12,878 nt of DNA, taken from positions 1-12,878 of the forward strand of contig CAMPJH010000030.1 in the NCBI GenBank assembly GCA_946886845.1, read 5' to 3'. The DNA comes from an uncultured Sphingomonas sp. GTDB lineage: Bacteria > Pseudomonadota > Alphaproteobacteria > Sphingomonadales > Sphingomonadaceae. The first letter of the stretch is position 1; each line of letters starts with the position of its first letter. The notes beneath the pieces were generated by a model. The model worked only from the letters and a program-made list of their open reading frames with translations. It did not search any database and was not told where the DNA came from. Below are positions 1 through 6,507 of the stretch, one piece after another. The translations under genes and the position numbers were made by a program.

Positions 1-176
1 GCTATCTTTCGATCCGCGTCAATGCGGATCCGAAGGACAAGCGCACCGACCGGGTCTACGGCGAAGTCGGGATGCTCGGCATGTTCATTCCGGGCTGGGG
101 CATGCATCTAGCCGACGTGGCGGCCCCGCAGGGCGACCTCATCCGCCGTGTGGAGACGCTAGAAGCCCGGAAGTGA
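1..176 (+). CDS. C-terminal end of an unidentified protein (possibly DUF3089-type alpha/beta hydrolase)
   Basis: Only the last 57 codons are in the window; the frame starts at base 3 and ends at the TGA at 174-176. The tail reads YLSIRVNADPKDKRTD early on, then WGMHLADVAAPQGDLIR near the end. That a real gene ends here is supported by the GTGA overlap of its stop with the ybgC start, a usual sign of translational coupling in an operon. The WGxHLxDV...GDLIR ending reminds me of the C-terminus of DUF3089 alpha/beta-hydrolase-like proteins, but this is recall from a short tail and no catalytic residue is visible. Function is otherwise unassigned. It is probably cotranscribed with ybgC and tolB. 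Confidence 0.6.
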   Translation, partial: YLSIRVNADPKDKRTDRVYGEVGMLGMFIPGWGMHLADVAAPQGDLIRRVETLEARK

Positions 177-619
177 CGGAGTTTCACACACCCTATCGCG
201 GCGGCTTCGTCGGGCCGGAGCATCGTTTCGCGCTCACCGTCTATTTCGAGGACACCGACACCGCCGGCATCGTCTATTACGCCAATTACCTGAAGTTCAT
301 GGAGCGGGCCCGGTCCGACATGATCCGCGCCGCCGGGATCGACCAGCGGGCCGAGCTCGATTCGTCGGGAAGCGCCTATGCGGTCGCGGACGTGTCGATC
401 AAATATCGCAAGCCGGCCTATCTTGGCGATGACCTCGTCGTCGTCAGCACCATCCAGGCGGTTCGCGCAGTCTCGGTCACCATTCAGCAGCGAGTCATGC
501 GCGGGGCCGAACTATTGACCGACGCGATGGTCACCGCCGCTTTCCTCACTTCCGACCAGCGGCCGCAGCGGCAGCCGCGCGACTGGGTCGGGCGTTTCGA
601 GCGCATCGCCGCCAAATAA
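173..619 (+). CDS. ybgC: YbgC-family acyl-CoA thioesterase (Tol-Pal associated)
   Basis: A 148-residue hot-dog-fold (4HBT) thioesterase. The signature YFEDTDTAGIVYYANYL occupies about residues 24-40, followed by ERAR; by comparison with 4-hydroxybenzoyl-CoA thioesterase the second Asp of DTD (D29) is the expected catalytic acid. Family members hydrolyse acyl-CoA in the cytoplasm and are encoded at the head of tol-pal operons, where they have been linked to phospholipid metabolism. The GTG start at 173 overlaps the upstream stop (GTGA). About 17 residues precede the conserved core, somewhat more than in E. coli YbgC, so an internal start cannot be excluded, but no better start with a ribosome binding site is seen. 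The stop is 1 base before the first possible tolB ATG. What is odd is the context: tolB follows directly, with no tolQ, tolR or tolA. Confidence 0.93.
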   Translation: MTEFHTPYRGGFVGPEHRFALTVYFEDTDTAGIVYYANYLKFMERARSDMIRAAGIDQRAELDSSGSAYAVADVSIKYRKPAYLGDDLVVVSTIQAVRAVSVTIQQRVMRGAELLTDAMVTAAFLTSDQRPQRQPRDWVGRFERIAAK

Positions 620-644
620 GATGATGGAGCTTCGAGCGATCGAC

Positions 645-1964
645 ATGAAACCCTGGCGTTTGGCCGTTGCGGCAATGCTGTTCCTGTCTGGCGGCGCGTT
701 CGCCCAGGATCGTCCGGCGCCGGATCCAACAACGGCATCGGCGGTGGTCATCGCCGTGCCGCCGCTGGCGACCGCCAAGATTGTCGAGACCGATGCCGGG
801 ACAACCTGGGAAGTCGCCAACCAGATTTCCTCACTCATTACCGCCGACCTCAATTCGGCGGGCAGCTTCATCGTCGCCGACGTCGCCAAAGTCAGGATCC
901 CGTCCTTCCCGGAAGTTACCGCGCCGGCTTTCGCGCAATGGCGCGCGGCCGGCGCCAAGCTGCTGCTGTCGGGCTTCGTCAACGCGCGGTCCGACGGGCG
1001 GCTGACCATCGGCTGCTATCTCTACGACGTCCAATCGGGGCGCGAGCTGGCCCGGCAGGGATTCGCCGTCACGCCGGCCGAATGGCGCCGCGCCGCGCAT
1101 CGCTGCGCCGACTCGGCCTACACCCAATTCACCGGCAATCCGCCGCTGTTCGACAGCCGGATCGCCTATGTCGCCCAGAGCGGGCGCGAGGAATCGCCGA
1201 CCAAGCGGCTGGCGGTGATGGATTTCGACGGCGCCAGCCACAGCTTCGTGACGTCCGGCGACGCCACCGTATTGACGCCCCGCTGGTCGCCGGCCGCGGA
1301 CCGGATCGCATACACCAGTTTTGCCGGCGGCCGGCTCCACGTCAGGCTGGTCGACCTTGCCACCAACAGTGACCGGCCGCTGCTCGCCACCGGCGGCGAC
1401 AGCTTCGCCCCGGCTTTCGCCCCAGAGGGCCAGGCGATCGCTCTGTCGATCGCGGTGGCGGGCAATACCGACGTGTTCACGCTCGACTATCCGGGCGCCG
1501 TACCGAGGCGGCTGACGACCTCGCCGGCGATCGACACCAGCCCGAGCTATTCGCCCGACGGCGCCCGAATCGCCTTCGCCAGCGACCGCTCCGGCACACT
1601 GCAGATCTATGTGATGGACGCGGACGGGTCGAACCAGCGGCGGGTCAGCTTCGGTCCCGGCGAACATGGTTCGCCAGTGTGGAGCCCCGACGGTGAGCGG
1701 ATCGCCTTCACCAACGTGCAGGCGATGACGTCGCGGATCGGGGTGATGGGTGCCAATGGATCCGATCAGCGGATCGTCACCAGCGGGCCAAGCGACGAGC
1801 AGCCGTCATGGAGCCCCGACGGCGGCCGGATCCTGTTCCAGCGGATCGATCCTGCGGCACGGCGAACAGGCCTGGCGATCGTGCCGATCGTTGGTGGCTC
1901 TCCGCGCACAGTGCCGACTCCCATGGGCGCGACCGACCCCGCTTGGGCACAGCCGAAGGAGTAA
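645..1964 (+). CDS. tolB: Tol-Pal system beta-propeller protein TolB
   Basis: A 439-residue periplasmic TolB. A Sec signal peptide (MKPWRLAVAAMLFLSGGAFA, predicted cleavage AFA-QD after residue 20) leads to the N-terminal alpha/beta domain (about 33-163) and a six-bladed beta-propeller (about 168-439). The blades show WD40-like/PD40 repeats such as SPDGARIAFASD, WSPDGERIAFT and WSPDGGRILFQ. TolB binds Pal and the TolA/TolQR system to keep the outer membrane attached and constricting at division. The ATG at 645 is preferred because it puts the signal peptide at the very N-terminus; an ATG at 621, 1 base after the ybgC stop, would add 8 residues (MMELRAID). Neither has a strong ribosome binding site, so translation is probably coupled to ybgC. 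The Pal-like gene starts 4 bases after the stop. The sequence looks intact and family-typical, including the terminal TDPAW. Confidence 0.93.
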   Translation: MKPWRLAVAAMLFLSGGAFAQDRPAPDPTTASAVVIAVPPLATAKIVETDAGTTWEVANQISSLITADLNSAGSFIVADVAKVRIPSFPEVTAPAFAQWRAAGAKLLLSGFVNARSDGRLTIGCYLYDVQSGRELARQGFAVTPAEWRRAAHRCADSAYTQFTGNPPLFDSRIAYVAQSGREESPTKRLAVMDFDGASHSFVTSGDATVLTPRWSPAADRIAYTSFAGGRLHVRLVDLATNSDRPLLATGGDSFAPAFAPEGQAIALSIAVAGNTDVFTLDYPGAVPRRLTTSPAIDTSPSYSPDGARIAFASDRSGTLQIYVMDADGSNQRRVSFGPGEHGSPVWSPDGERIAFTNVQAMTSRIGVMGANGSDQRIVTSGPSDEQPSWSPDGGRILFQRIDPAARRTGLAIVPIVGGSPRTVPTPMGATDPAWAQPKE

Positions 1965-1968
1965 GGTG

Positions 1969-2481
1969 ATGAAACGGCAAGCCAGGATCGCGCTCGCCTG
2001 TTTGCTGGGCATCACCGCCACAGCCGCAACCGCGCAGCTGCGCCTGCCGCGACTGCCGGTGATCGTTCCGCTCGGCAAGAGCCAGCCAGATTCCGCTTAT
2101 CCAGGCCCGGCGGCGCCCGGTCCTCACCTCCAGAGCGCCCTGCTTGCCGCGGCGGGAAGCGACACCGTCTTCTTCTCGCAGCGTGGCTGGTCGCTCGACG
2201 TCAATGCGATTGCGACGCTGACCGCGCAGGCGCGCTGGCTGGTTGCCAATCCTTTCGTGAATGTGCGGCTGGAGGGGCATGGCGACGCGCACGACAGCCG
2301 CGATTATGCCCTTGCGATCGGCGATCGCCGCGCCAATGCGGTTCGCGATTTCCTGGTGCTTCAGGGCGTTGCGCCGAACCGGGTCACGGTGATCAGCTGG
2401 GGCAAGGAACGGCCCGGCAGGGTGCGGGTCGGACCGTCGGTGGTTACCGTCGGGCCGAGGGTGGTTACGGTCGTCCAGTAA
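1969..2481 (+). CDS. Pal-like OmpA-domain protein, non-lipoprotein form
   Basis: A 170-residue OmpA/Pal-family protein starting 4 bases after tolB, with a good ribosome binding site (AAGGAG at 1956-1961, 7 bases before the ATG). The peptidoglycan-binding core spans about 65-150 and keeps the motif LEGHGDAHDSRDYALAIGDRR (101-121), including Asp106 and Arg121 at the positions that bind diaminopimelate in Pal, followed by the typical GVAPNRVTVISWGKERP. Three departures from normal Pal are visible. The signal peptide ends TATAATA-Q (residue 22) with no proper lipobox. The C-terminal helix with the conserved NRR motif is missing. In its place is a valine-rich tail made of two VGPxVVT units. The position after tolB argues for a Pal role or a paralogue of it. 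Without a lipid anchor the protein would be soluble periplasmic. Family assignment is firm; a function as the cell's true Pal is doubtful. Confidence 0.85.
   Translation: MKRQARIALACLLGITATAATAQLRLPRLPVIVPLGKSQPDSAYPGPAAPGPHLQSALLAAAGSDTVFFSQRGWSLDVNAIATLTAQARWLVANPFVNVRLEGHGDAHDSRDYALAIGDRRANAVRDFLVLQGVAPNRVTVISWGKERPGRVRVGPSVVTVGPRVVTVVQ
2428..2469 (+). repeat. 21-base tandem duplication in the Pal-like gene
   Basis: Two adjacent 21-base units (2428-2448 and 2449-2469), 17 of 21 bases identical by eye, encode VGPSVVT and VGPRVVT. They form the end of the Pal-like protein, where other family members have a helix with NRR. The unit length is a multiple of three, so the frame is kept. Confidence 0.8.
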
Positions 2482-2484
2482 GGT

Positions 2485-2787
2485 TCAGGCGGCGTAGCGC
2501 TGCTGCTGGGTCGTCCCGAGCCAGGCGCGCGCCTGGCGCTGGGCCTCGGCGATTTCGCGGGCGCTCATCTCGAGCGAAATTTCCGCCCGGCATTCCTGGC
2601 CGCGGGCGCAGCCCGAAAGCGCCGCCAGATTGAACCATTTATGTGCTTCGACGAGATCGACCCCGAGGCCGCCGCGCCCGGTCGAATAGCTGATTCCGAG
2701 CTCGAACAGAGCATCGACGTCGCCGCGCTCGGCATCGGCGATGCGGCTTCGGATCAAAAACTCCTGCGCCTTCTGACTGATCGGCAT
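2485..2787 (-). CDS. Small Sel1-repeat protein
   Basis: A 100-residue soluble protein with one clear Sel1-like (TPR-related) unit, ALFELGISYSTGRGG then DLVEAHKWFNLAALSG (about 26-59), and a C-terminal amphipathic segment with MSAREIAEAQRQARAWL (about 74-90). Short single-repeat proteins with this AHKWFNLAA...REIAEAQ layout are widespread in alphaproteobacteria, but their role is not established; Sel1 units mediate protein-protein contacts. The ATG at 2787 is chosen because GGGGAG lies 9 bases upstream; the longer reading from TTG at 2796 would put that site directly against the start codon. It points the same way as panC (78-base gap) but has its own possible regulatory site in that gap. Its stop lies 3 bases from the stop of the convergent Pal-like gene. 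No signal peptide. Confidence 0.85.
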   Translation of the reverse strand: MPISQKAQEFLIRSRIADAERGDVDALFELGISYSTGRGGLGVDLVEAHKWFNLAALSGCARGQECRAEISLEMSAREIAEAQRQARAWLGTTQQQRYAA

Positions 2788-2844
2788 GACGGCCAACTCC
2801 CCTGTTCTCCGTTGCCGGGGTTTTCGGCGTCACTTCCCGAACAA

Positions 2845-2852
2845 ATGGTTAA
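2845..2852 (-). promoter_or_regulatory. Candidate CtrA half-site (TTAACCAT)
   Basis: The minus strand reads TTAACCAT, the octamer described as a CtrA-bound half-site in Caulobacter crescentus. It lies in the gap between panC and the Sel1-repeat gene, about 57 bases upstream of the latter's ATG, which is a plausible promoter position. Only one half-site is present, with no second TTAA at the 7-base spacing, so this is a sequence match only. Confidence 0.35.
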
Positions 2853-2865
2853 CGCGACTGTGACC

Positions 2866-3714
2866 CTATTGCGCCATTTCGACGGGAACATTGTCGATCA
2901 GCCGGGTCTTGCCGAGCGTCGCCGCGGCGATCAGCCGCATCCGGCCCGTCGCGGTCCGCAACGGCTCGAGCGTTACCGAATCGACCAGGGCGACATAATC
3001 GATCGGAGCGAATCCAGCGTCGTTGAGCGCGCGCCGGGCCACTGCGAGCGTCTGCTCGACCGGCTTGCCGGCCTCGATCGCCTCGGCGGCCTCGCGAAGG
3101 GCCCTCGGAAGGGCAAGAGCTCGCAGATGCTCGTCCTCTGACAAATAGGCGTTGCGCGACGACAGGGCGAGGCCGTCGCAATCGCGCACTGTCGGCACCG
3201 CGACGATCGCGATCCCGAACGCCAGATCGACGGTCATCCGGCGGATCACCGCCAGCTGCTGGAAATCCTTTTCGCCGAACAAAGCGACATCGGGGCGGAC
3301 CGCGTTGAACAATTTGGCGACGACCGTGGCAACTCCGTCGAAATGACCGGGCCGGGCTTCGCCTTCCCAGCGAGCGCTCAATCCCTTGACCGAAACCGTA
3401 GTCGAGAACCCCGCCGGATAGATTTGCTCGGGGCTCGGCATCCACAGCAGGTCGCAACCGGCCCGGTCGAGCGCCGCCGAATCCTCTTTCTCCCGCCGCG
3501 GATAGCGGTCGAGGTCCTCGCCCTCACCGAATTGCAGCGGGTTGACGAAAATCGTCGCCACCACCCGGTCGGCCTGACGCCTGGCTTCCTCGACCAGGGC
3601 GAGATGGCCGGCGTGGAGCGCGCCCATGGTCGGGACCAGGGCAATGCGCATGCCGCCGGCGCGCAAAGCCACCAGCGCGCTTCCAAGCTGGCCGATGTCA
3701 CGGAGTGTTTGCAC
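2866..3714 (-). CDS. panC: Pantoate-beta-alanine ligase (pantothenate synthetase)
   Basis: A 282-residue cytoplasmic enzyme that condenses pantoate with beta-alanine at the cost of ATP (to AMP and pyrophosphate), giving pantothenate for coenzyme A. Length and order of motifs match PanC: VPTMGALHAGH at 27-37 with the HxGH nucleotide-binding motif (H34, H37), FVNPLQF (56-62) and the FGEKDFQQ segment (146-153). SSRN (185-188) is at the KMSKS-equivalent site and a C-terminal lid domain follows. The GTG start at 3714 is chosen because GGAGG (3725-3729 on the other strand) lies 10 bases upstream and the protein then begins MQTLRDIGQL as in relatives; the open frame upstream to 3951 is only antisense of mipZ. 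It is divergent from mipZ, with 94 bases between the starts. No panB is adjacent in the window. Confidence 0.97.
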   Translation of the reverse strand: MQTLRDIGQLGSALVALRAGGMRIALVPTMGALHAGHLALVEEARRQADRVVATIFVNPLQFGEGEDLDRYPRREKEDSAALDRAGCDLLWMPSPEQIYPAGFSTTVSVKGLSARWEGEARPGHFDGVATVVAKLFNAVRPDVALFGEKDFQQLAVIRRMTVDLAFGIAIVAVPTVRDCDGLALSSRNAYLSEDEHLRALALPRALREAAEAIEAGKPVEQTLAVARRALNDAGFAPIDYVALVDSVTLEPLRTATGRMRLIAAATLGKTRLIDNVPVEMAQ

Positions 3715-3718
3715 CGCG

Positions 3719-3723
3719 GATTC
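3719..3723. promoter_or_regulatory. GANTC (CcrM-type methylation) site in the panC/mipZ spacer
   Basis: GATTC lies in the 94-base divergent region, 86 bases upstream of the mipZ ATG and within the panC leader. In Caulobacter, mipZ transcription depends on CcrM methylation of GANTC and on GcrA, so a site here is suggestive. A single GANTC can occur by chance and no convincing -35/-10 pair is seen with it. Confidence 0.3.
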
Positions 3724-3808
3724 GCCTCCGGTAAGCTCGCTCGAGTGGGCCGCGCTTGTCGACGCGCGGGGGGTCGAATTCAAGGGCGTTGATAGGAAGG
3801 TTTGGGGG

Positions 3809-4594
3809 ATGGGCCAGCCGCACTTCATCGTCTTCGCCAACGAAAAGGGCGGCACCGGCAAATCGACGACCGCAGTGCACACTGCGATTGCGCTGGCGGC
3901 GATGGGCAGCAGGGTCGCGGCGCTCGACCTCGACGCGCGCCAGCGGACCATGACCCGCTATCTCGAGAACCGCGATGCGACCATGCGCCGGCTCGACAAG
4001 GAATTGCCCAAAGCGAATTACGAAGTGCTCGGCGAGGATGGCGCGCTCGACGATGCCATCGCCCGGCTTTCAGATGGCGCGGACGTGATCGTGATCGACA
4101 CGCCCGGCCGCGACGATCCGGTCGCCCGCGACGCGATTCTCAGGGCTGATACCCTGGTTACGCCGATGAACGACAGCTTCGTCGACCTCGACCTGATCGG
4201 CCAGGTGCATCCCGAGAATTTCAAGGTGACCAAGCCAAGCTTTTACGCCGAGCTGATCTGGAACAGCCGCACCCAGCGGGCCAAGGACACCGGCAAGAGC
4301 GTCGACTGGGTGGTCCTTCGCAACCGCCTCCAGCACATCGACTCACACAACCTGCGCCGGGTCGGCGCCGCCCTCGACGAGCTTGCCCGACGGGTCGGCT
4401 TCCGGGTGATCCCTGGCCTCGGCGAGCGGGTGATCTACCGCGAATTGTTCCCCAAGGGCCTGACTCTGCTCGACTTCGAGCATCTGGGCGAGGTCGGGAT
4501 CGGCCACATCACCGCCCGCCAGGAGCTTCGCGAAATGATCTCCGGCCTCGGCATTCCCGGCCAGGACGAGCAGAAAGTCGCCGCCGCCGGTTGA
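3809..4594 (+). CDS. mipZ: Division-plane positioning ATPase MipZ
   Basis: A 261-residue ParA/MinD-superfamily P-loop ATPase of the MipZ family. In Caulobacter MipZ forms a gradient from the ParB-bound chromosome pole and inhibits FtsZ assembly there, placing the division site at mid-cell. Seen here: deviant Walker A ANEKGGTGKST (10-20) with K13 and K18; Walker A' segment ALDLDARQRT (38-47) with D42; Walker B VIVIDTPG (93-100); and the family-specific VTPMNDSFVDLDLIG, DWVVLRNRL and RVIYRELFPKGLTLLD. N-terminal spacing agrees with Caulobacter MipZ as I recall it, K13 and D42 falling at the same numbers. The ATG at 3809 has GGAAGG at 3795-3800, 8 bases upstream. No parAB is adjacent. The gene is monocistronic or heads the pgmG transcript, with a 32-base gap. 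Confidence 0.96.
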   Translation: MGQPHFIVFANEKGGTGKSTTAVHTAIALAAMGSRVAALDLDARQRTMTRYLENRDATMRRLDKELPKANYEVLGEDGALDDAIARLSDGADVIVIDTPGRDDPVARDAILRADTLVTPMNDSFVDLDLIGQVHPENFKVTKPSFYAELIWNSRTQRAKDTGKSVDWVVLRNRLQHIDSHNLRRVGAALDELARRVGFRVIPGLGERVIYRELFPKGLTLLDFEHLGEVGIGHITARQELREMISGLGIPGQDEQKVAAAG

Positions 4595-4626
4595 ACCAAT
4601 CCGCGGGCGCTGCGTAATGCGGCGCG

Positions 4627-6006
4627 ATGAGCCACCGCTTCGATCCCTCGATCCTGCGCGAATATGACATCCGCGGGATCGTCGGCCAAACCCTCACCAG
4701 GGAAGACGCCTGGGCACTCGGCCGCACTTTCGGCTCGCTGGCCGGCGACGAAGGCGCTCGCCGAATCGCGGTTGGCCGTGATGGCCGGCTCCATTCGCCC
4801 GAACTGGAGGATGCCTTGGTCGACGGGTTGATGGAGTGCGGGCTCGGGGTAGTGCGCATCGGCGTCGGTCCAAGCCCGATGCTCTACTTCGCGGTCGCCA
4901 CGCTGGACGTCCAGGGCGGGATCCAGGTCACCGGAAGCCACAATCCGCCCGACTACAATGGCTTTAAGATGCTGCTCAACGGCCGCTCGGTGTTCGGCGA
5001 GGAGATTCAGGACATAGGCCGCCGCTCGTCTGCTGGCGCGTGGAGCGAAGGCGACGGCATGGCTGAGCATGCCGAGATCCTCGATGCCTACGTCGACCGG
5101 CTGGTCGCGGGCTTCCGCGGCAAGGGCTATCGGATCGGCTGGGACCCCGGCAACGGCGCCTCCGGCCTAGCGGTCGAGAAGCTGGTCGCCAGGCTGCCCG
5201 GCGAGCATTTCACCATCCACACCCGGATCGACGGCACCTTCCCCAACCATCACCCGGACCCGACGGTCGAAGCCAATCTCGCCGACCTGAAGGCGCTGGT
5301 GCGCGAGCACCGGCTCGACATGGGCTTCGCCTTCGACGGCGATGCCGACCGGATCGGCGCGGTCGACAGCAAGGGCCGGGTGCTGTGGGGCGACCAGATC
5401 ATGATGATCCTCGCCGAGCCGGTGCTGAAGGAATTGCCGGGGGCGACGATCATCGCCGACGTCAAGGCCAGCCAGACCCTGTTCGACCGAATTGCCGAGC
5501 TCGGCGGCGAACCGTTGATGTGGAAGACCGGGCACAGCCTGATCAAGGCGAAGATGAAGGAAACCGGAGCGCCGATCGCCGGCGAGATGAGCGGCCACAT
5601 CTTTTTCAAACACCGCTGGTACGGATTCGACGACGCGCTTTACGCCGCGGTCCGGCTGATCGAGGCGGTGAGCGCAAGCGGCAAGAGCCTGGCCGAGCTG
5701 ATGGACGCGATGCCGAAAACCACGGCGACTCCCGAGATGCGCTTCCCCGTCGACGCCAGCCGCAAGTTCGCGGTCATCGACGAAGTGCTCGACCGCCTGT
5801 CGGCCGAAGGCGCCGACGTCAACGCGACCGACGGCGCCCGCGTAATGACCGAAGACGGCTGGTGGCTCCTGCGCGCCTCCAACACCCAGGACGTGCTCGT
5901 CGCGAGAGCCGAGGCCGTGGACCAAAGCGCGCTCAATCGCCTGGTCGCACAGCTCGACGATCAGCTGTCGAAGTCCGGCGTGGAGCGAACGGAAGCGGCA
6001 CACTGA
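4627..6006 (+). CDS. pgmG: Phosphoglucomutase/phosphomannomutase (PgmG/AlgC-like)
   Basis: A 459-residue alpha-D-phosphohexomutase that interconverts the 1- and 6-phosphates of glucose and mannose in the cytoplasm. It feeds UDP-glucose, GDP-mannose and related precursors for exopolysaccharide and lipopolysaccharide. All four active-site regions are present: the phosphoserine loop [12 protein letters not shown] with Ser104; the metal loop FDGDADR with Asp237, Asp239 and Asp241; the sugar-specificity loop GEMSGH (319-324); and the phosphate-binding loop RASNTQD (416-422). The N-terminal [13 protein letters not shown] is characteristic of the AlgC/PgmG branch. Length matches sphingomonad PgmG, hence the symbol, which is by resemblance only (manB or algC are alternatives). 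There is no clear ribosome binding site before the ATG at 4627. Whether it shares a transcript with mipZ is open. Confidence 0.93.
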   Translation: MSHRFDPSILREYDIRGIVGQTLTREDAWALGRTFGSLAGDEGARRIAVGRDGRLHSPELEDALVDGLMECGLGVVRIGVGPSPMLYFAVATLDVQGGIQVTGSHNPPDYNGFKMLLNGRSVFGEEIQDIGRRSSAGAWSEGDGMAEHAEILDAYVDRLVAGFRGKGYRIGWDPGNGASGLAVEKLVARLPGEHFTIHTRIDGTFPNHHPDPTVEANLADLKALVREHRLDMGFAFDGDADRIGAVDSKGRVLWGDQIMMILAEPVLKELPGATIIADVKASQTLFDRIAELGGEPLMWKTGHSLIKAKMKETGAPIAGEMSGHIFFKHRWYGFDDALYAAVRLIEAVSASGKSLAELMDAMPKTTATPEMRFPVDASRKFAVIDEVLDRLSAEGADVNATDGARVMTEDGWWLLRASNTQDVLVARAEAVDQSALNRLVAQLDDQLSKSGVERTEAAH

Positions 6007-6024
6007 ATCCGATCCAAATTGCGA

Positions 6025-6052
6025 TTGACACCGGCCGGTCGGCTCCTACCCC
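6025..6052 (+). promoter_or_regulatory. Candidate promoter upstream of the secreted-protein gene at 6079
   Basis: A consensus -35 hexamer TTGACA lies at 6025-6030, with TACCCC at 6047-6052 after a 16-base spacer that contains the palindrome CCGGCCGG. The -10 match is weak (only TA fits well), but the placement in the 72-base gap after pgmG suits transcription of the following gene, with a start near 6059. Confidence 0.4.
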
Positions 6053-6078
6053 TGCACGATCCAGCCGAGGGGGATAAG

Positions 6079-6501
6079 ATGAAGAGGATTGTGACGGCGC
6101 TGGCGTTGCTGCTGGCATTCGCCGCAAACGCGGGCGTTGCGGTGGCCCAGGATGGTCTCGTTGATCTCAAGGGTCGTTGGACCGGGATGTCGGAGAGCAT
6201 CGTCGCCGGCAATGCGCCGCATCACGGCTCGCCAAAGGCCGAGCCGGTTCTCAGCAGCGTGCAGTTCGACCTTACGATTACCGGCCAGGATGGGCGGCGC
6301 TTCTGGGGCACAGTTGCATCGAAGACTGGTGAAGAGTCGATCATGGGCGTGATTGGACTGGACGGGAAGATGATCGTTGCGCGCGACAAGGACGGCCTAA
6401 TCCAGGGAACGATCGTCGATTCGGACACGATCGACCTCGTTTACTCGCACACGGGAACATCGACAGTGGTGTCGGCGAACCGGATCAAGCGGCAGAAATA
6501 G
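6079..6501 (+). CDS. Small exported protein of unknown function
   Basis: A 140-residue protein with a clear Sec signal peptide (MKRIVTALALLLAFAANAGVAVA, likely cleavage AVA-QD at 23) and a mature part of about 117 residues. The mature part is rich in alternating beta-type segments: LKGRWTGMSES, VQFDLTITGQDGRRFWGTVAS, GVIGLDGKMIVARDKDGLIQGTIV, TIDLVYSHTG. Such G.W.G openings and short DG turns suggest an up-and-down beta-barrel of lipocalin-like type, but I do not recognise the family. It has no cysteine in the mature part and no transmembrane segment. The ATG at 6079 has GAGGGGG 5 bases upstream; a longer in-frame reading from 6019 would bury the signal peptide. It has its own candidate promoter, and its stop is 6 bases from that of the convergent exonuclease gene. 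Confidence 0.8.
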   Translation: MKRIVTALALLLAFAANAGVAVAQDGLVDLKGRWTGMSESIVAGNAPHHGSPKAEPVLSSVQFDLTITGQDGRRFWGTVASKTGEESIMGVIGLDGKMIVARDKDGLIQGTIVDSDTIDLVYSHTGTSTVVSANRIKRQK

Positions 6502-6507
6502 GGGTGC

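Noticed and set aside
831..1667. 278-codon open frame antisense to tolB
   Set aside because: Lies wholly inside tolB, has biased Arg/Gly/Ala-rich composition and no recognisable domain; typical shadow frame of GC-rich DNA.
1996..2001. Possible lipobox ALAC at residues 9-12 of the Pal-like protein
   Set aside because: The residues before Cys11 do not fit the lipobox order (Leu at -3 is lacking) and the hydrophobic segment before it is too short; the ATA-Q site at residue 22 fits better.
3715..3951. N-terminal extension of panC
   Set aside because: Would overlap the mipZ coding region antisense; GTG 3714 has a ribosome binding site and gives the family-typical N-terminus.
5167..6003. 278-codon open frame antisense to the phosphohexomutase gene
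   Set aside because: Fully covered by an enzyme with all active-site motifs; no domain or ribosome binding site in the antisense frame.
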